Shown piece after piece: positions 18,756-27,933 of a stretch of DNA of 64,000 nt (positions are counted from its first letter, which is position 1; each line of letters begins with the position of its first letter). Made by a program: the position numbers and the translations under genes. Below the pieces are notes generated by a model. It saw nothing but the letters and a program-made list of their open reading frames with translations. It searched no databases and was not told the origin of the DNA. The DNA is from Microbulbifer sp. HZ11 (GTDB taxonomy: Bacteria > Pseudomonadota > Gammaproteobacteria > Pseudomonadales > Cellvibrionaceae): contig NZ_JELR01000001.1 of NCBI RefSeq assembly GCF_000708675.1, positions 1,736,001-1,800,000 on the forward strand, written 5' to 3'.

Positions 18756-20243
18756 CTATTTCTTCAAGTTTGCAAAGGCTTCAATTGCAGTTTTGCGGGA
18801 TTCAGTCACATCACATATGGGTGCAGGGTAATCGTGGTCAGCGAAGAGGTCCCGGGGGGGGCAGTGCACATCGCGATCGCTCAATTCTGCGAGTTCAGGA
18901 ACGTATTTACGAATGAATGCGCCATCTGGATCGTAGCGCCTGGACTGGCTGTAAGGATTGAAAACTCGGAAATAGGGGGCGGCGTCGGTGCCGGTTGACG
19001 CCGCCCACTGCCAACCACCGTTATTGGCCGCAAAATCCGCATCCACAAGCATCTGCATGAAGTAACGCTCTCCCTTGCGCCAATCGGTCAGCAGGTTTTT
19101 CGTAAGGAATGAGGCAACAATCATCCGCAGCCGGTTGTGCATCCAGCCAGTCTGATTCAACTGTCGCATGGCGGCATCCACGATTGGAACGCCGGTTTTA
19201 CCCTTACACCAGGCCGAAAAGTTCTTTTCCCGGTTCGCCCAGGGTACGGACTCGGTTTCGGGCTTGAAAGGTTTGTTCCGACACACTCTCGGGTAATTCA
19301 CCACAAGGTGCTGGTAAAACTCCCGCCACAGCAATTCGCTTAGCCAGGTCGTGGCACCTTCACTACCTCCGGCCCAACGGCCACCATTGGCTTGCGTCGC
19401 CATCTGCACACACTGACGAATGGAAACAGCGCCGCAATTGAGATAGGGCGAAAGGCGCGAGGTATTTTTCCTCGCCGGAAAGTCACGCCAGCGGTGGTAG
19501 TCATCAATGATTTCTGCAAATGACGCCAGTGCCTTGGCGCCGGCCACCTCTCCCGTGGGCCAGTCAAGTACGTGGCTATCGCCGCCGGGCGCCACACCGT
19601 AGTCACCTACGGTTTCGGGGATGCGCCGCACCAGATTGCTGTCGCCATCGACGGCTATCCACTCAGGCCACTGCTCTGCATGTGCACTGCTACGCGATCG
19701 GGGGGCGGGCACAGACGCAAAGGCATCCCCACTGTTGTCATGGGCGGCAATAAATGCACGTTTGAACGGGGTAAACACCTTATAGCCATCCCCCTCCCCT
19801 GTGGTAATACTGCCCGGGGGAACCAGCGTGCGATCGGTCAAAAGCTCCACCGATACCTGACACTTTTTCAGCTGCGCGCGGACGTTCTGGTCTCGTTTCA
19901 GCTCATTCACCGGGTACTCAGCATTGCCGAACAGTGCATCGACCTTCAATTTTTCAACAATCTGAACCAGAGCTGCTGGCACCTCGGAGAAACCCGCCAC
20001 TTCGATAAAATACAGGGGTATATTTTTTCTCTCGAGCGCCGCTTGTAATCGAGCAAGACTACGCAGACGTAGCGCAATCACATTGTCGCCATCCCCGTGC
20101 GCCCGCCAGGTATCCGGGCAGGCGATAAAAATGCCGGCGACACACTCACAGTTTTTCGCCGCACGATACAGCGCGGTATTATCTTTCACCCGTAAATCGT
20201 TGCGAAACCACACCAGACCTCGCTGATACGTTTTTTCAGCCAT
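18756..20243 (-). CDS. phrB: Class I deoxyribodipyrimidine photo-lyase
   Basis: 495 residues. The N-terminal alpha/beta antenna-binding domain starts with LVWFRNDLRVKDN; the C-terminal FAD domain includes SRLSPYLNCGAVSIRQ, LLWREFYQHLVVNYP, the signature TGVPIVDAAMRQLNQTGWMHNRLRM and the FAD pocket WQWAASTGTDAAPYFRVFNP. It repairs cyclobutane pyrimidine dimers using blue light. It follows the DUF523/DUF1722 gene after 24 bases in the same direction. Confidence 0.95.
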   Translation of the reverse strand: MAEKTYQRGLVWFRNDLRVKDNTALYRAAKNCECVAGIFIACPDTWRAHGDGDNVIALRLRSLARLQAALERKNIPLYFIEVAGFSEVPAALVQIVEKLKVDALFGNAEYPVNELKRDQNVRAQLKKCQVSVELLTDRTLVPPGSITTGEGDGYKVFTPFKRAFIAAHDNSGDAFASVPAPRSRSSAHAEQWPEWIAVDGDSNLVRRIPETVGDYGVAPGGDSHVLDWPTGEVAGAKALASFAEIIDDYHRWRDFPARKNTSRLSPYLNCGAVSIRQCVQMATQANGGRWAGGSEGATTWLSELLWREFYQHLVVNYPRVCRNKPFKPETESVPWANREKNFSAWCKGKTGVPIVDAAMRQLNQTGWMHNRLRMIVASFLTKNLLTDWRKGERYFMQMLVDADFAANNGGWQWAASTGTDAAPYFRVFNPYSQSRRYDPDGAFIRKYVPELAELSDRDVHCPPRDLFADHDYPAPICDVTESRKTAIEAFANLKK

Positions 20244-20267
20244 GCAATCTGCTCAAGGTCAAATCGA

Positions 20268-21326
20268 TCAATGGAAATCACAAAGACCGAGCTCGGCGGG
20301 CTCGGCGGCAAGTAATACCTGATTGTGAATAAAACTGTGGGGACTCCGCGGCAGAAAATGACGAAGCAGTGTGAGCACCGCCGATAACGGCTTGCGCCCC
20401 AACCGATACTCTTCGATCAGCTCGCTGAGCTCGGCTTTTTCGTCTTTGCCCAAAAACTCGCGCAGGTGCCCGGCGCTGTGCATAAGCGCATTGGTGCGAT
20501 CTTTCCGAGAAGCGGGGCGTGCGAGAATATCCATGATGCGCCCGCGTACCTCAAACGCCAGTTCATCCACGGCCATGGATTTGGCATTTGCCAGCAACCG
20601 CCCCAATGCGCGGGTTTTATCCTGATGGTGTGCCAGCAGCAGGTACTTGTAAGCGGTGTAAAATTCAATGATCCGGGCAAGCTGGGATGCAGGCTTTGCC
20701 GGGGTGGCGCCCCCGGGCTCTGCCGTCTGCGACGTTGCAGGTTCACTTTGCACTTCCTCTTCCGCCTCTAGCTGGACGTAGCGGAACCAGGCATCGTAGG
20801 CAAAGACCCGTGTGAGAAAATTCTCTCTTAACTCGCTGTTGTTCAGTCGGCCGACTTCCTCCATGGGAAGATGAGGGAACTGCTGTTGTAACCGGCGAGC
20901 AAAAACCCCAACCCCCTCACTGTCGATACCATGACCATTGTCGAGATACCGACGCACTCCACGCAGACCACAACTGGGGGAGTTCTGCATAAAGATGTAG
21001 CCGCGGATTTTTGCCAGTTGTGGCACGACGGAATCCGCATACTCCCGCAAGAGCTCGGTCACATCCACATCCGGATCTTCCACCCCAACCACACGCACCG
21101 CATCTACTGGGGCGCTTGCGTGCTCCACCAGCAGGTGTATCGGTTTGCGCGGCACTCCCATGCCGATCGCCACTTCAGGGCATAGGGGCAGATAGTCAAA
21201 ACACTGACCGAGCAGTTCGGTGCACACCTTGCTGTGCTTGTGACCGCCGTTGAATCGTACCGGGTCGCCCATGGCGCACTGGCTGATACCAATGGGGATT
21301 TTTCGACTCTGTCGCTGTATTTTCAT
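20268..21326 (-). CDS. DUF523-DUF1722 protein (YbgA-like)
   Basis: About 352 residues. The N-terminal DUF523 domain has paired Cys motifs (GISQCAMGDPVRFNGGHK and NSPSCGLRGVRRY) and the C-terminal about 120 residues are DUF1722/YbgA (YKYLLLAHHQDKTRALGRLL). E. coli ybgA sits beside phrB, and this order is repeated here. The biochemical function is unproven. The start at 21326 follows AGAGA and gives the family N-terminus MKIQRQSRKIPIGIS; an upstream in-frame ATG would add 80 unlikely residues. Confidence 0.85.
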   Translation of the reverse strand: MKIQRQSRKIPIGISQCAMGDPVRFNGGHKHSKVCTELLGQCFDYLPLCPEVAIGMGVPRKPIHLLVEHASAPVDAVRVVGVEDPDVDVTELLREYADSVVPQLAKIRGYIFMQNSPSCGLRGVRRYLDNGHGIDSEGVGVFARRLQQQFPHLPMEEVGRLNNSELRENFLTRVFAYDAWFRYVQLEAEEEVQSEPATSQTAEPGGATPAKPASQLARIIEFYTAYKYLLLAHHQDKTRALGRLLANAKSMAVDELAFEVRGRIMDILARPASRKDRTNALMHSAGHLREFLGKDEKAELSELIEEYRLGRKPLSAVLTLLRHFLPRSPHSFIHNQVLLAAEPAELGLCDFH

Positions 21327-21553
21327 CAGATCTCTGGCCCGGGTCACATTGCTCTTTCTCTCTAAGTCTACTCTACGACCCGAAAGGTTTTCTGGATGAC
21401 TGGGAGAGCGGCCACAGGGAAATACCGCAGCACTACCGCAATAATCCGACGCGAACCGGCAAATTTTCCGGTAATTGTTGCGCAGCTCGCCACCGCCGCT
21501 AAAATGCGGGTCCTTCTTATATATACCAGTCCTACCAAATCCCGGGGCCCGCA

Positions 21554-24500
21554 ATGATTCCAGCACTGCGCGAAATCAACGATGTACAGGCGCTCTACCT
21601 GCAGTTCCTGAAAGCACTCAGACAGGGGGGCTTTCACGGCGATGCGAGCCCCAGCTACGCCAGCCGCACGGTGCTTTCCACGGACAACTCTATCTACCAG
21701 GTGCTGCCCCAGGCGGTGGTGTACCCGCGGGACATTCACGATCTGCAACTGCTGATGGAACTGGCGGACCGGGAAGAGTTCCACAAGGTGGTGCTCTCCC
21801 CCCGCGGCGGCGGTACCGGCACCAATGGCCAGTCCCTGACCGACGGAATCGTAGTGGACATTTCCCGGCACATGAACCGGATTCTCGAGATCAATGCCGA
21901 GGAGGGCTGGGTGCGGGTGCAGACCGGTGTCGTCAAAGACCAGCTGAACGCCGCGCTGAAACCCTACGGCCTGTTTTTTGCCCCGGAACTATCCACCAGT
22001 AACCGCGCCACCATCGGCGGCATGATTAACACTGACGCCTCGGGCCAGGGCTCCTGCCTGTATGGCAAAACCCGCGACCACGTGCTGGAGCTGACGACGG
22101 TACTGATGGGAGGCGAACTCTGGCACTCCTTGGCCATCGATGATGAAGAACTGGCGGAAATCACGACCGGCGACAGCCGTGTCGGCAGGGTGCACCAGGC
22201 GGTGGACCGCGTCGAACGCGACAAGCGCGATCTGATTGAGGCCAAATTCCCCAAGCTGAACCGCTGCCTGACGGGCTACGATCTGGCGCATATCCGGGAT
22301 CGCGAGAACGGCAAGGATGGGCGATTCAACCTCAACAATATACTTTGTGGTTCCGAGGGCACCCTCGGCTTTATTGCCGAGGCAAAACTCAACCTGCTCA
22401 AGATTCCCAAGTGTGCGGCACTGGTCAACCTGAACTACGACCACTTCCAGGATGCCCTCAAGGACGCCACCGATCTGATGAAGGCCGGCCCTACCTCCAT
22501 CGAAACGGTAGACAGCAAGGTATTGCAGCTGGCCATGGGCGACATCGTGTGGGAGAGCGTGAGCGAATTTTTTCCCCAGGATGACCGGCCGGTGCAGGGC
22601 ATCAACCTGGTGGAATACACGGCGGACTCCGAAGAGGAGCTCGACGCCGCACTGAATAGGTTTACCGCCCACGTAGACAGCCTGATCGGCCAGCCCGGTA
22701 AGAGCTTTGCTTACACCATCGCCCGCGGACACGCCCAGGTAAACAAAATCTGGGGTATGCGCAAGCGCGCCGTGGGGCTGCTGGGCAACGCCAAGGGCGA
22801 GCAGCGTCCGATCCCGTTTGTGGAAGACTGCGCGGTGCCACCAGAAAACCTCGCCGACTTTATCGCCGAGTTCCGCGCAGCACTTGACGAAGCCGGTTTT
22901 GCGTACGGCATGTTCGGCCATGTGGATGCCGGCGTACTGCACGTGCGCCCCGCCATCGATATGAAAGACCCGGAACAGGCCAAACAGGTACGCATCATCA
23001 CCGAGAAAGTGGTGGGCCTGGCGCAGAAGTACAACGGCCTGCTGTGGGGCGAGCACGGCAAGGGCGTGCGCTCGGAGTTTGCGCCGGAGTTCTTCGGCGA
23101 GCTGTATCCGGAACTGCAAAAGATCAAGGCTGCCTTCGACCCCCGCAACCAGCTGAATCCGGGCAAGATCGCCACCCCCAGCGCTGCCTCAGGACTGCTC
23201 AAGATTGATGAGGTACCCACCCGCGGTGAGCACGACCGCCAGATCCCGGCACAGGTTTGGGAAGGCTATTCCGAGGGAGTTTACTGCAATGGCAACGGCG
23301 CCTGCTTCAACTGGAACCCGGACGATGCTATGTGCCCCTCCTATAAAGGCACCCGCAATCGCATCCATTCGCCCAAGGGCCGCGCCTCCCTGATCCGCGA
23401 ATGGCTGCGCCTGCTGGCGGACCGCGCCGTAGACCCCGAAGCCGTCGCCCGCAAAAATCGCGAACAGTCATTCCTGATCGGCCTGCCCGGGCGCATCAAG
23501 AATTCACTGGCCCGCGCCCGTGGTGAATATGACTTCAGTCACGAGGTGAACGACTCCATGCAGGCCTGCCTCGCATGCAAATCCTGCGCCGGCCAGTGCC
23601 CGATCAAGGTGGATGTACCCACCTTCCGCGCCAAGTTCCTAGAACTCTACTACAGCCGCTACCTGCGCCCTCTGAAAGACTACTTTGTGGGCGGCCTCGA
23701 GTTTGTCATGCCACACCTGGCGCGGGTGCCATTACTCTACAATCTGCCTCTGAAACTGAAACCCGTGCGCTGGCTGATGGAGCGCGGTCTGGGCCTGGTA
23801 GATTCCCCCAGTATCTCCGCCACTCGCCTCGACAAGGTGATGCGCGAGCTGGGCGTTCCCTACGCCACGCGCGAAAGCCTGCGGGCCTTGGGGCCGGCCC
23901 AGCGGGCCAAATCTGTGGTGATCGTACAGGACGCCTTTACCAGCTATTTTGACGCAGATGTGGTGGCCGATACGCTGCGCCTGCTCAAACTGCTGGACTT
24001 CAACCCACTGGTTGCGCCATTTCACGCCAACGGCAAACCCCTGCATGTCCACGGCTTCCTACGCCAGTTTGCGCAGACTGCTGCCAGTAACAGCGCCATG
24101 CTCAACAGCCTGGCGGAAAGCGGCGTGCCCCTGGTCGGGATAGACCCATCCATGACCATGACTTACCGGGGGGAATACCAGAAGCTGCTGGGAGAAAAGG
24201 CACCGCAGGTACTCCTGTTACAGGAGTGGTTATCCCGACACACCGAGCATCTCGCCGGCAATAGAAACCGATTACAGGCCGGCAGTTTTACCCTGCTGCC
24301 CCACTGTACCGAGCAATCCAACGCCGCGGCTTCTACCCGCCAGTGGCAGCAGGTGTTCCGCGCTCTGGGGATGGAGCTTACCAGTCAGGCAGCTGGCTGC
24401 TGCGGTATGGCAGGCACCTACGGACACGAAATGGCCAACCGTGAGACCTCCCGGACCATCTTCCAGCAGTCCTGGGCGCCAAAGCTGAGTGGCGACACCA

Positions 24501-24631
24501 GCACAACCCTGGCCACCGGCTACTCCTGTCGCTGCCAGAGCAAGCGCTTTGCGGACACAAATTTGCGCCATCCGTTGCAGGCTCTACTGGCACAAATCCA
24601 AGATTCAGGGTTTACTGTCAGTAATCACTAA
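21554..24631 (+). CDS. ydiJ: YdiJ-type FAD-linked 2-hydroxyacid dehydrogenase with iron-sulphur domain
   Basis: 1025 residues, matching E. coli YdiJ in length and layout. An FAD-binding type 4 domain (PRGGGTGTNGQSLT near residue 78; GGMINTDASGQG), the FAD-oxidase C domain (GHVDAGVLHVRP; ALDPRNQLNPGK-type end), then an iron-sulphur part with CLACKSCAGQCPIKVD and a C-terminal CCG module (AAGCCGMAGTYGHE). The family oxidises D-2-hydroxyacids, D-2-hydroxyglutarate being the reported substrate for YdiJ, and passes electrons on. It is divergent from the photolyase operon. Confidence 0.92.
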   Translation: MIPALREINDVQALYLQFLKALRQGGFHGDASPSYASRTVLSTDNSIYQVLPQAVVYPRDIHDLQLLMELADREEFHKVVLSPRGGGTGTNGQSLTDGIVVDISRHMNRILEINAEEGWVRVQTGVVKDQLNAALKPYGLFFAPELSTSNRATIGGMINTDASGQGSCLYGKTRDHVLELTTVLMGGELWHSLAIDDEELAEITTGDSRVGRVHQAVDRVERDKRDLIEAKFPKLNRCLTGYDLAHIRDRENGKDGRFNLNNILCGSEGTLGFIAEAKLNLLKIPKCAALVNLNYDHFQDALKDATDLMKAGPTSIETVDSKVLQLAMGDIVWESVSEFFPQDDRPVQGINLVEYTADSEEELDAALNRFTAHVDSLIGQPGKSFAYTIARGHAQVNKIWGMRKRAVGLLGNAKGEQRPIPFVEDCAVPPENLADFIAEFRAALDEAGFAYGMFGHVDAGVLHVRPAIDMKDPEQAKQVRIITEKVVGLAQKYNGLLWGEHGKGVRSEFAPEFFGELYPELQKIKAAFDPRNQLNPGKIATPSAASGLLKIDEVPTRGEHDRQIPAQVWEGYSEGVYCNGNGACFNWNPDDAMCPSYKGTRNRIHSPKGRASLIREWLRLLADRAVDPEAVARKNREQSFLIGLPGRIKNSLARARGEYDFSHEVNDSMQACLACKSCAGQCPIKVDVPTFRAKFLELYYSRYLRPLKDYFVGGLEFVMPHLARVPLLYNLPLKLKPVRWLMERGLGLVDSPSISATRLDKVMRELGVPYATRESLRALGPAQRAKSVVIVQDAFTSYFDADVVADTLRLLKLLDFNPLVAPFHANGKPLHVHGFLRQFAQTAASNSAMLNSLAESGVPLVGIDPSMTMTYRGEYQKLLGEKAPQVLLLQEWLSRHTEHLAGNRNRLQAGSFTLLPHCTEQSNAAASTRQWQQVFRALGMELTSQAAGCCGMAGTYGHEMANRETSRTIFQQSWAPKLSGDTSTTLATGYSCRCQSKRFADTNLRHPLQALLAQIQDSGFTVSNH

Positions 24632-24634
24632 CTT

Positions 24635-24663
24635 GCTTGCGGCGGGCGCCGTCCGCCGCAAGC
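24635..24663 (+). other. Stable hairpin between ydiJ and the TPR gene
   Basis: A perfect 11-bp GC-rich stem (GCTTGCGGCGG, 24635-24645, with its complement 24653-24663) and a seven-base loop lie directly after the ydiJ stop. No T-run follows, so it is more likely an mRNA-stabilising or pause hairpin than a terminator. Confidence 0.6.
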
Positions 24664-24684
24664 AGCGACTGAGATAGACTGACC

Positions 24685-25416
24685 ATGCTGCCCTTCGGCC
24701 GACACCGCACCCGCCCGTTCTTTTCCCTCGCCGTCCTGCTGGCGGCGCTCTATTTACCGAACTCCGCACCGGTAATGGCGCAGGCGGCCGCAGACCGGAC
24801 GAATCGTGATGTCGCATTATTGATCAGCGAGGCCGAAGAGTACGCCCTGGAGGGTAATTACGATCGGGCACTTCCCCTCTATGAACGCGCCATTGCGGAA
24901 CTGAAATCTGACCCTCATCCACAGAATCAGCTGCGCTACCGCTACGGCATCATCCTCAACGCTCTCGGCGGGCAACGCCCGGACCTCTACCCCCTGGCGC
25001 GAGGGCAGTTCGAAGCCGTACTCGATTACATCGAATCCTCTCCCGGTATTCCCTTTGAGCACTCTGCCGCGCGGGTACGCTCGGCCATTGCACACACCTT
25101 CCATCAGGAATCCGCGCTGCAGGAACACCCCGGCCGCCGGGCGGTGATGCTACGCCTTGCCTATCAGTTGTATGCAGGTGCCATCGAACAACTGCGCGCA
25201 GAGCAAGACTGGCAAAACCTTGCCATTACCTCATTCAATATCGGCCAGGTGTGCGAGTGGCAGGGGAACCTGGAAGAGGCCATTCAATGGCTGGAGCAGG
25301 CGGTAGCGCTGGACCGCCAGCACGGTTTTCCCGACCTGGAGGAAGACCAAGCTTACCTGACCGCACTTAGAGAGCTGGTCAACCCACAGCAACCGACAGG
25401 GAATACCGCAATTTGA
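24685..25416 (+). CDS. Exported tetratricopeptide-repeat protein
   Basis: 243 residues with a signal peptide (about residues 11-33, ending VMAQA). TPR-like helix pairs follow (EYALEGNYDRALPLYERAI near 50-68; NIGQVCEWQGNLEEAIQWLEQAV near 195-217). TPRs are protein-binding scaffolds; the location should be periplasmic. It starts 53 bases after ydiJ, but there is no functional link I can name. Confidence 0.78.
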   Translation: MLPFGRHRTRPFFSLAVLLAALYLPNSAPVMAQAAADRTNRDVALLISEAEEYALEGNYDRALPLYERAIAELKSDPHPQNQLRYRYGIILNALGGQRPDLYPLARGQFEAVLDYIESSPGIPFEHSAARVRSAIAHTFHQESALQEHPGRRAVMLRLAYQLYAGAIEQLRAEQDWQNLAITSFNIGQVCEWQGNLEEAIQWLEQAVALDRQHGFPDLEEDQAYLTALRELVNPQQPTGNTAI

Positions 25417-26055
25417 ATACTGGTCACTTTACCTACCTTACGTGGCCGGCGACCGGCGAAAACTTAATTAGACATTGGTACAACTTTCCAGGGCGACCCA
25501 ACGTCCTCACAAAAACGACATAGCCTAAAAATCGGGATTATCTATCACGCTAATAGGCTAAACCTTGCCCGCGATCGTACATTTTCCCGCTGACACCCCC
25601 TTTTTCGCGCCGCCACCAAAACTTTTCGCCCTTTTCGGACAGCGAGTCACAAATAATCGCAAAAAAATTTTGTTCCAGCGAACTACCGGTCTTGACGCCC
25701 ATATCGCCGATTTTTTCACCAATCCTAGATGACATCGCTGTCAACCTGTTCTTCTGGTCAGGAATTCCTTACCAATAAATTCAAACGTTTGTTTCGCGCC
25801 CCGTCATCAATCAGTCACATTCAGAGACAGCATCCCAAGCTTAGGGCACTACACGCAGCGATTGGACTATTTGACTTCGGGAATACGAGAATCTTTACGA
25901 GGACTGCCCGGTTCTCTGGATAGGCTTGCGCGAAATCCCCCGCCCTCTAATATTGCCCTCCCTGATCAAACATTGATCACTTATGACGAAATCAACTTGG
26001 AGCCACACAGACAGCTTCTGTTTGTGACCAGAGTGCTTCCGGAGGTATAGAACCC
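25417..26055. other. Long spacer upstream of the 3D-domain gene
   Basis: 639 bases without a supportable gene; the short frames present have no ribosome-binding site and no coding character. Near the right end the 17-base palindrome TGATCAAACATTGATCA (25963-25979) is a candidate operator or promoter element, and GGAGG at about 26040 is the ribosome-binding site of the next gene. The length suggests an untranslated leader or an unrecognised RNA. Confidence 0.5.
25963..25979. promoter_or_regulatory. Candidate operator palindrome
   Basis: Perfect 7-bp arms TGATCAA and TTGATCA around a 3-base centre, 77 bases before the ATG of the 3D-domain gene. The half-site order is the reverse of an FNR box, so FNR is not implied. 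The binding protein is unknown. Confidence 0.4.
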
Positions 26056-26478
26056 ATGCGACAGAGTCTTAAACAGTACATCATCGTGCTTGCAGCTTCC
26101 CTTGCGGCCCTGGCCGGTGGCGATGCCTTTGCCGCAATCAAGGAGTCCCCGGACAAGAAAAAGAAGTCCATGACCGTCACCGCGACCGCCTACAACTCTG
26201 TTGAAGGCCAGACCGATGACGACCCCTGGACTGCGGCCTGGAATAACCGTCTGCGCCCCGGCGACAAAATTATCGCCGTATCTCGCGACCTGGAAAAACA
26301 TGGCCTGACCAACGGCGCCAAAGTGAAAATTGAAGGTTTGCCCGGCACCTACACCGTGCGCGACCGCATGAACAAGCGGTATAAAAACCGCATCGACGTA
26401 TGGATGGAAGAAGACATCAAGAAGGCCCGTAAATGGGGTAAGAAAAAGCTGAAGATCATCTGGAACCACAAGAAGTAA
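26056..26478 (+). CDS. Secreted 3D (Asp-Asp-Asp) domain protein
   Basis: 140 residues with a signal peptide (cleavage near AFA, residue 26). The mature part contains the double-psi beta-barrel 3D pattern: GDKIIAVSRDLEKHGL, GAKVKIEGLPGTYTVRDRMNKR and NRIDVWM, with the three conserved Asp positions. Related domains occur in MltA-type lytic transglycosylases and resuscitation-promoting proteins. The protein is small and Lys-rich at the C-terminus. GGAGG lies 11 bases before the ATG. A cell-wall role is inferred from the fold only. Confidence 0.82.
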   Translation: MRQSLKQYIIVLAASLAALAGGDAFAAIKESPDKKKKSMTVTATAYNSVEGQTDDDPWTAAWNNRLRPGDKIIAVSRDLEKHGLTNGAKVKIEGLPGTYTVRDRMNKRYKNRIDVWMEEDIKKARKWGKKKLKIIWNHKK

Positions 26479-26525
26479 TGTGCCAGTGATTGACAGAAAC
26501 CCCCTGGGTATTACCAATACCATCC

Positions 26526-26559
26526 CACAAAAAAACCCGCTCACGCGGGTTTTTTTGTG
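26526..26559. terminator. Bidirectional intrinsic terminator
   Basis: A perfect 15-bp stem (26526-26540 with 26545-26559) with an A-run on one arm and T-run on the other and a TCAC loop, between converging genes. It should stop transcription from both sides. Confidence 0.92.
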
Positions 26560-26571
26560 CATCCGGTTTTC

Positions 26572-27246
26572 TCACGGCTCCGTGGTGACCTCGATACCGG
26601 GCACCTCTCGACACCCCTCATTTTCAATATTGTAGACACTCGGCTGGTAGGCCTGGTTATACCGGTGCTCGATCCCCTCATCGCGAAACACCAGCAGATA
26701 CTCTTCCTTTACCCACCCCTTGTCAGTGAGATATTCACTCAACCAGAGCAGTGCCGGGCCATCTTCGTGGCACTTCCCATAGAACATCCGGGTCTTTTCC
26801 ACTAACTGCTTGGTGAGATAGTCGCGGTATTTCCCCGGATAAGTAAAGCGCTCACCGGACAGGTCGCTATTCAGCACGCCATCCTCATTCCCTTCCAATT
26901 GTGCCTGGGAGCGATCGCGCCGCTCAGCGGGAGGCAGATCGCGATTCTCCGGTGCAGGGAATTTCTCAGGCTCCGGTGGTTCGTCGCTGTCTTCATCACG
27001 CAGCGGACGCTCACCACCGGAACGCTCAATTTTTTCGAGAAATATTGCCGTGTTCTCATCGCAATCAATACATGTGCGACCAGCAATAATGGCGTAGCCC
27101 TTAAGCTCAGAAATCAGTTCCGCTTCTGCAAGATCCACATCGATGACTCGATCGTCGGACAGCTTCAGCTCGATACCGGAAAATGCCGGCATCACAGACG
27201 AGAAACAGAGCAGGGGAAGTAAAAGACAGTAAGGGAATATTTTCAT
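26572..27246 (-). CDS. Exported hypothetical protein
   Basis: 224 residues, not recognised. There is a signal peptide (residues 1-20, leucine-rich), then a short beta-like segment, one CxxC pair (CIDC near residue 58) and an acidic Pro/Glu-rich linker (about residues 80-115). A C-terminal domain with KTRMFYGKCHEDGPALLWLSEYL follows; two further Cys could pair there. The start at 27246 is preferred over an ATG five codons upstream because the signal peptide begins there. It ends at a bidirectional terminator. Confidence 0.7.
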   Translation of the reverse strand: MKIFPYCLLLPLLCFSSVMPAFSGIELKLSDDRVIDVDLAEAELISELKGYAIIAGRTCIDCDENTAIFLEKIERSGGERPLRDEDSDEPPEPEKFPAPENRDLPPAERRDRSQAQLEGNEDGVLNSDLSGERFTYPGKYRDYLTKQLVEKTRMFYGKCHEDGPALLWLSEYLTDKGWVKEEYLLVFRDEGIEHRYNQAYQPSVYNIENEGCREVPGIEVTTEP

Positions 27247-27458
27247 GCAGAGCAACCACATTTAATACATCTGCAGACCGCGACCAGTTGGCACCGCCAG
27301 GGCAACTTTCCTTGCTGCCCTTGGCGGCACCACGATTGGGTAGTGCTGTTACACTGTCGCGATTCCCTTCTATGTATAACCATAGCAGAGCAACCCGTTC
27401 CTGCTGGCTCCGCCGGTTATTATTTACTCCTGAACCCTCAGGCTGCCAGACCTGGCAG

Positions 27459-27725
27459 CTAAGGCGCTTCCCAGCTACCGCTTTCCTCAGCCGGGCCAAT
27501 AAAGGCGCCCACCCCCTCTTCCTTCAACGCATCCAGCGCTTCCCGCAGGGCTTCCTCATCCGTATCGAATATGTCTTCCCACACGGTGGAGTTGTTGTGC
27601 TCATCAACAATCTCCAGAAGCCAGCCTCCCTCGCCGTCTTCGTAGATATCGATGCTGACCGTATGGTTTCCGTCACTGTAAGCGCGACTCAGGGGGGAGT
27701 CCTGGGAAGTGAAGTCTTCGGCCAT
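27459..27725 (-). CDS. Small acidic conserved-type hypothetical protein
   Basis: 88 residues, strongly acidic, with the core VSIDIYEDGEGGWLLEIVDEHNNSTVW followed by a helix-rich tail (DTDEEALREALDALKEEG). It has no signal peptide, membrane helix or metal motif. The pattern of a small beta-sheet followed by a helix is familiar from unnamed gammaproteobacterial proteins. It is divergent from trhO with 208 bases between. Confidence 0.7.
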   Translation of the reverse strand: MAEDFTSQDSPLSRAYSDGNHTVSIDIYEDGEGGWLLEIVDEHNNSTVWEDIFDTDEEALREALDALKEEGVGAFIGPAEESGSWEAP

Positions 27726-27933
27726 GGGGTAACCTCGCTGGCTTAGGGAAGTAAAAATAAGTAGCCGATTGGCAGCGACACCCGCGCAGGAATGCCTTCG
27801 TCAAGCAGCGTCCTTCACTGTCGAAAAAGTGTACGCTCCGTGGGAAGAATTTTGTTAAAATGCGCGGCGAATTTTTACCGCTTTTCCCCTGAATGCCCCG
27901 GATTTACGCTCCGGCCTGCAAAAGGACACCAAA

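Noticed and set aside
25963-25979. FNR box upstream of the 3D-domain gene
   Set aside because: FNR sites read TTGAT-N4-ATCAA; here the half-sites are in reverse order with a three-base spacer.
25862-26050. 62-codon frame just before the 3D-domain gene
   Set aside because: Non-ATG start without ribosome-binding site, overlapping the likely promoter region and operator; no protein-like pattern.
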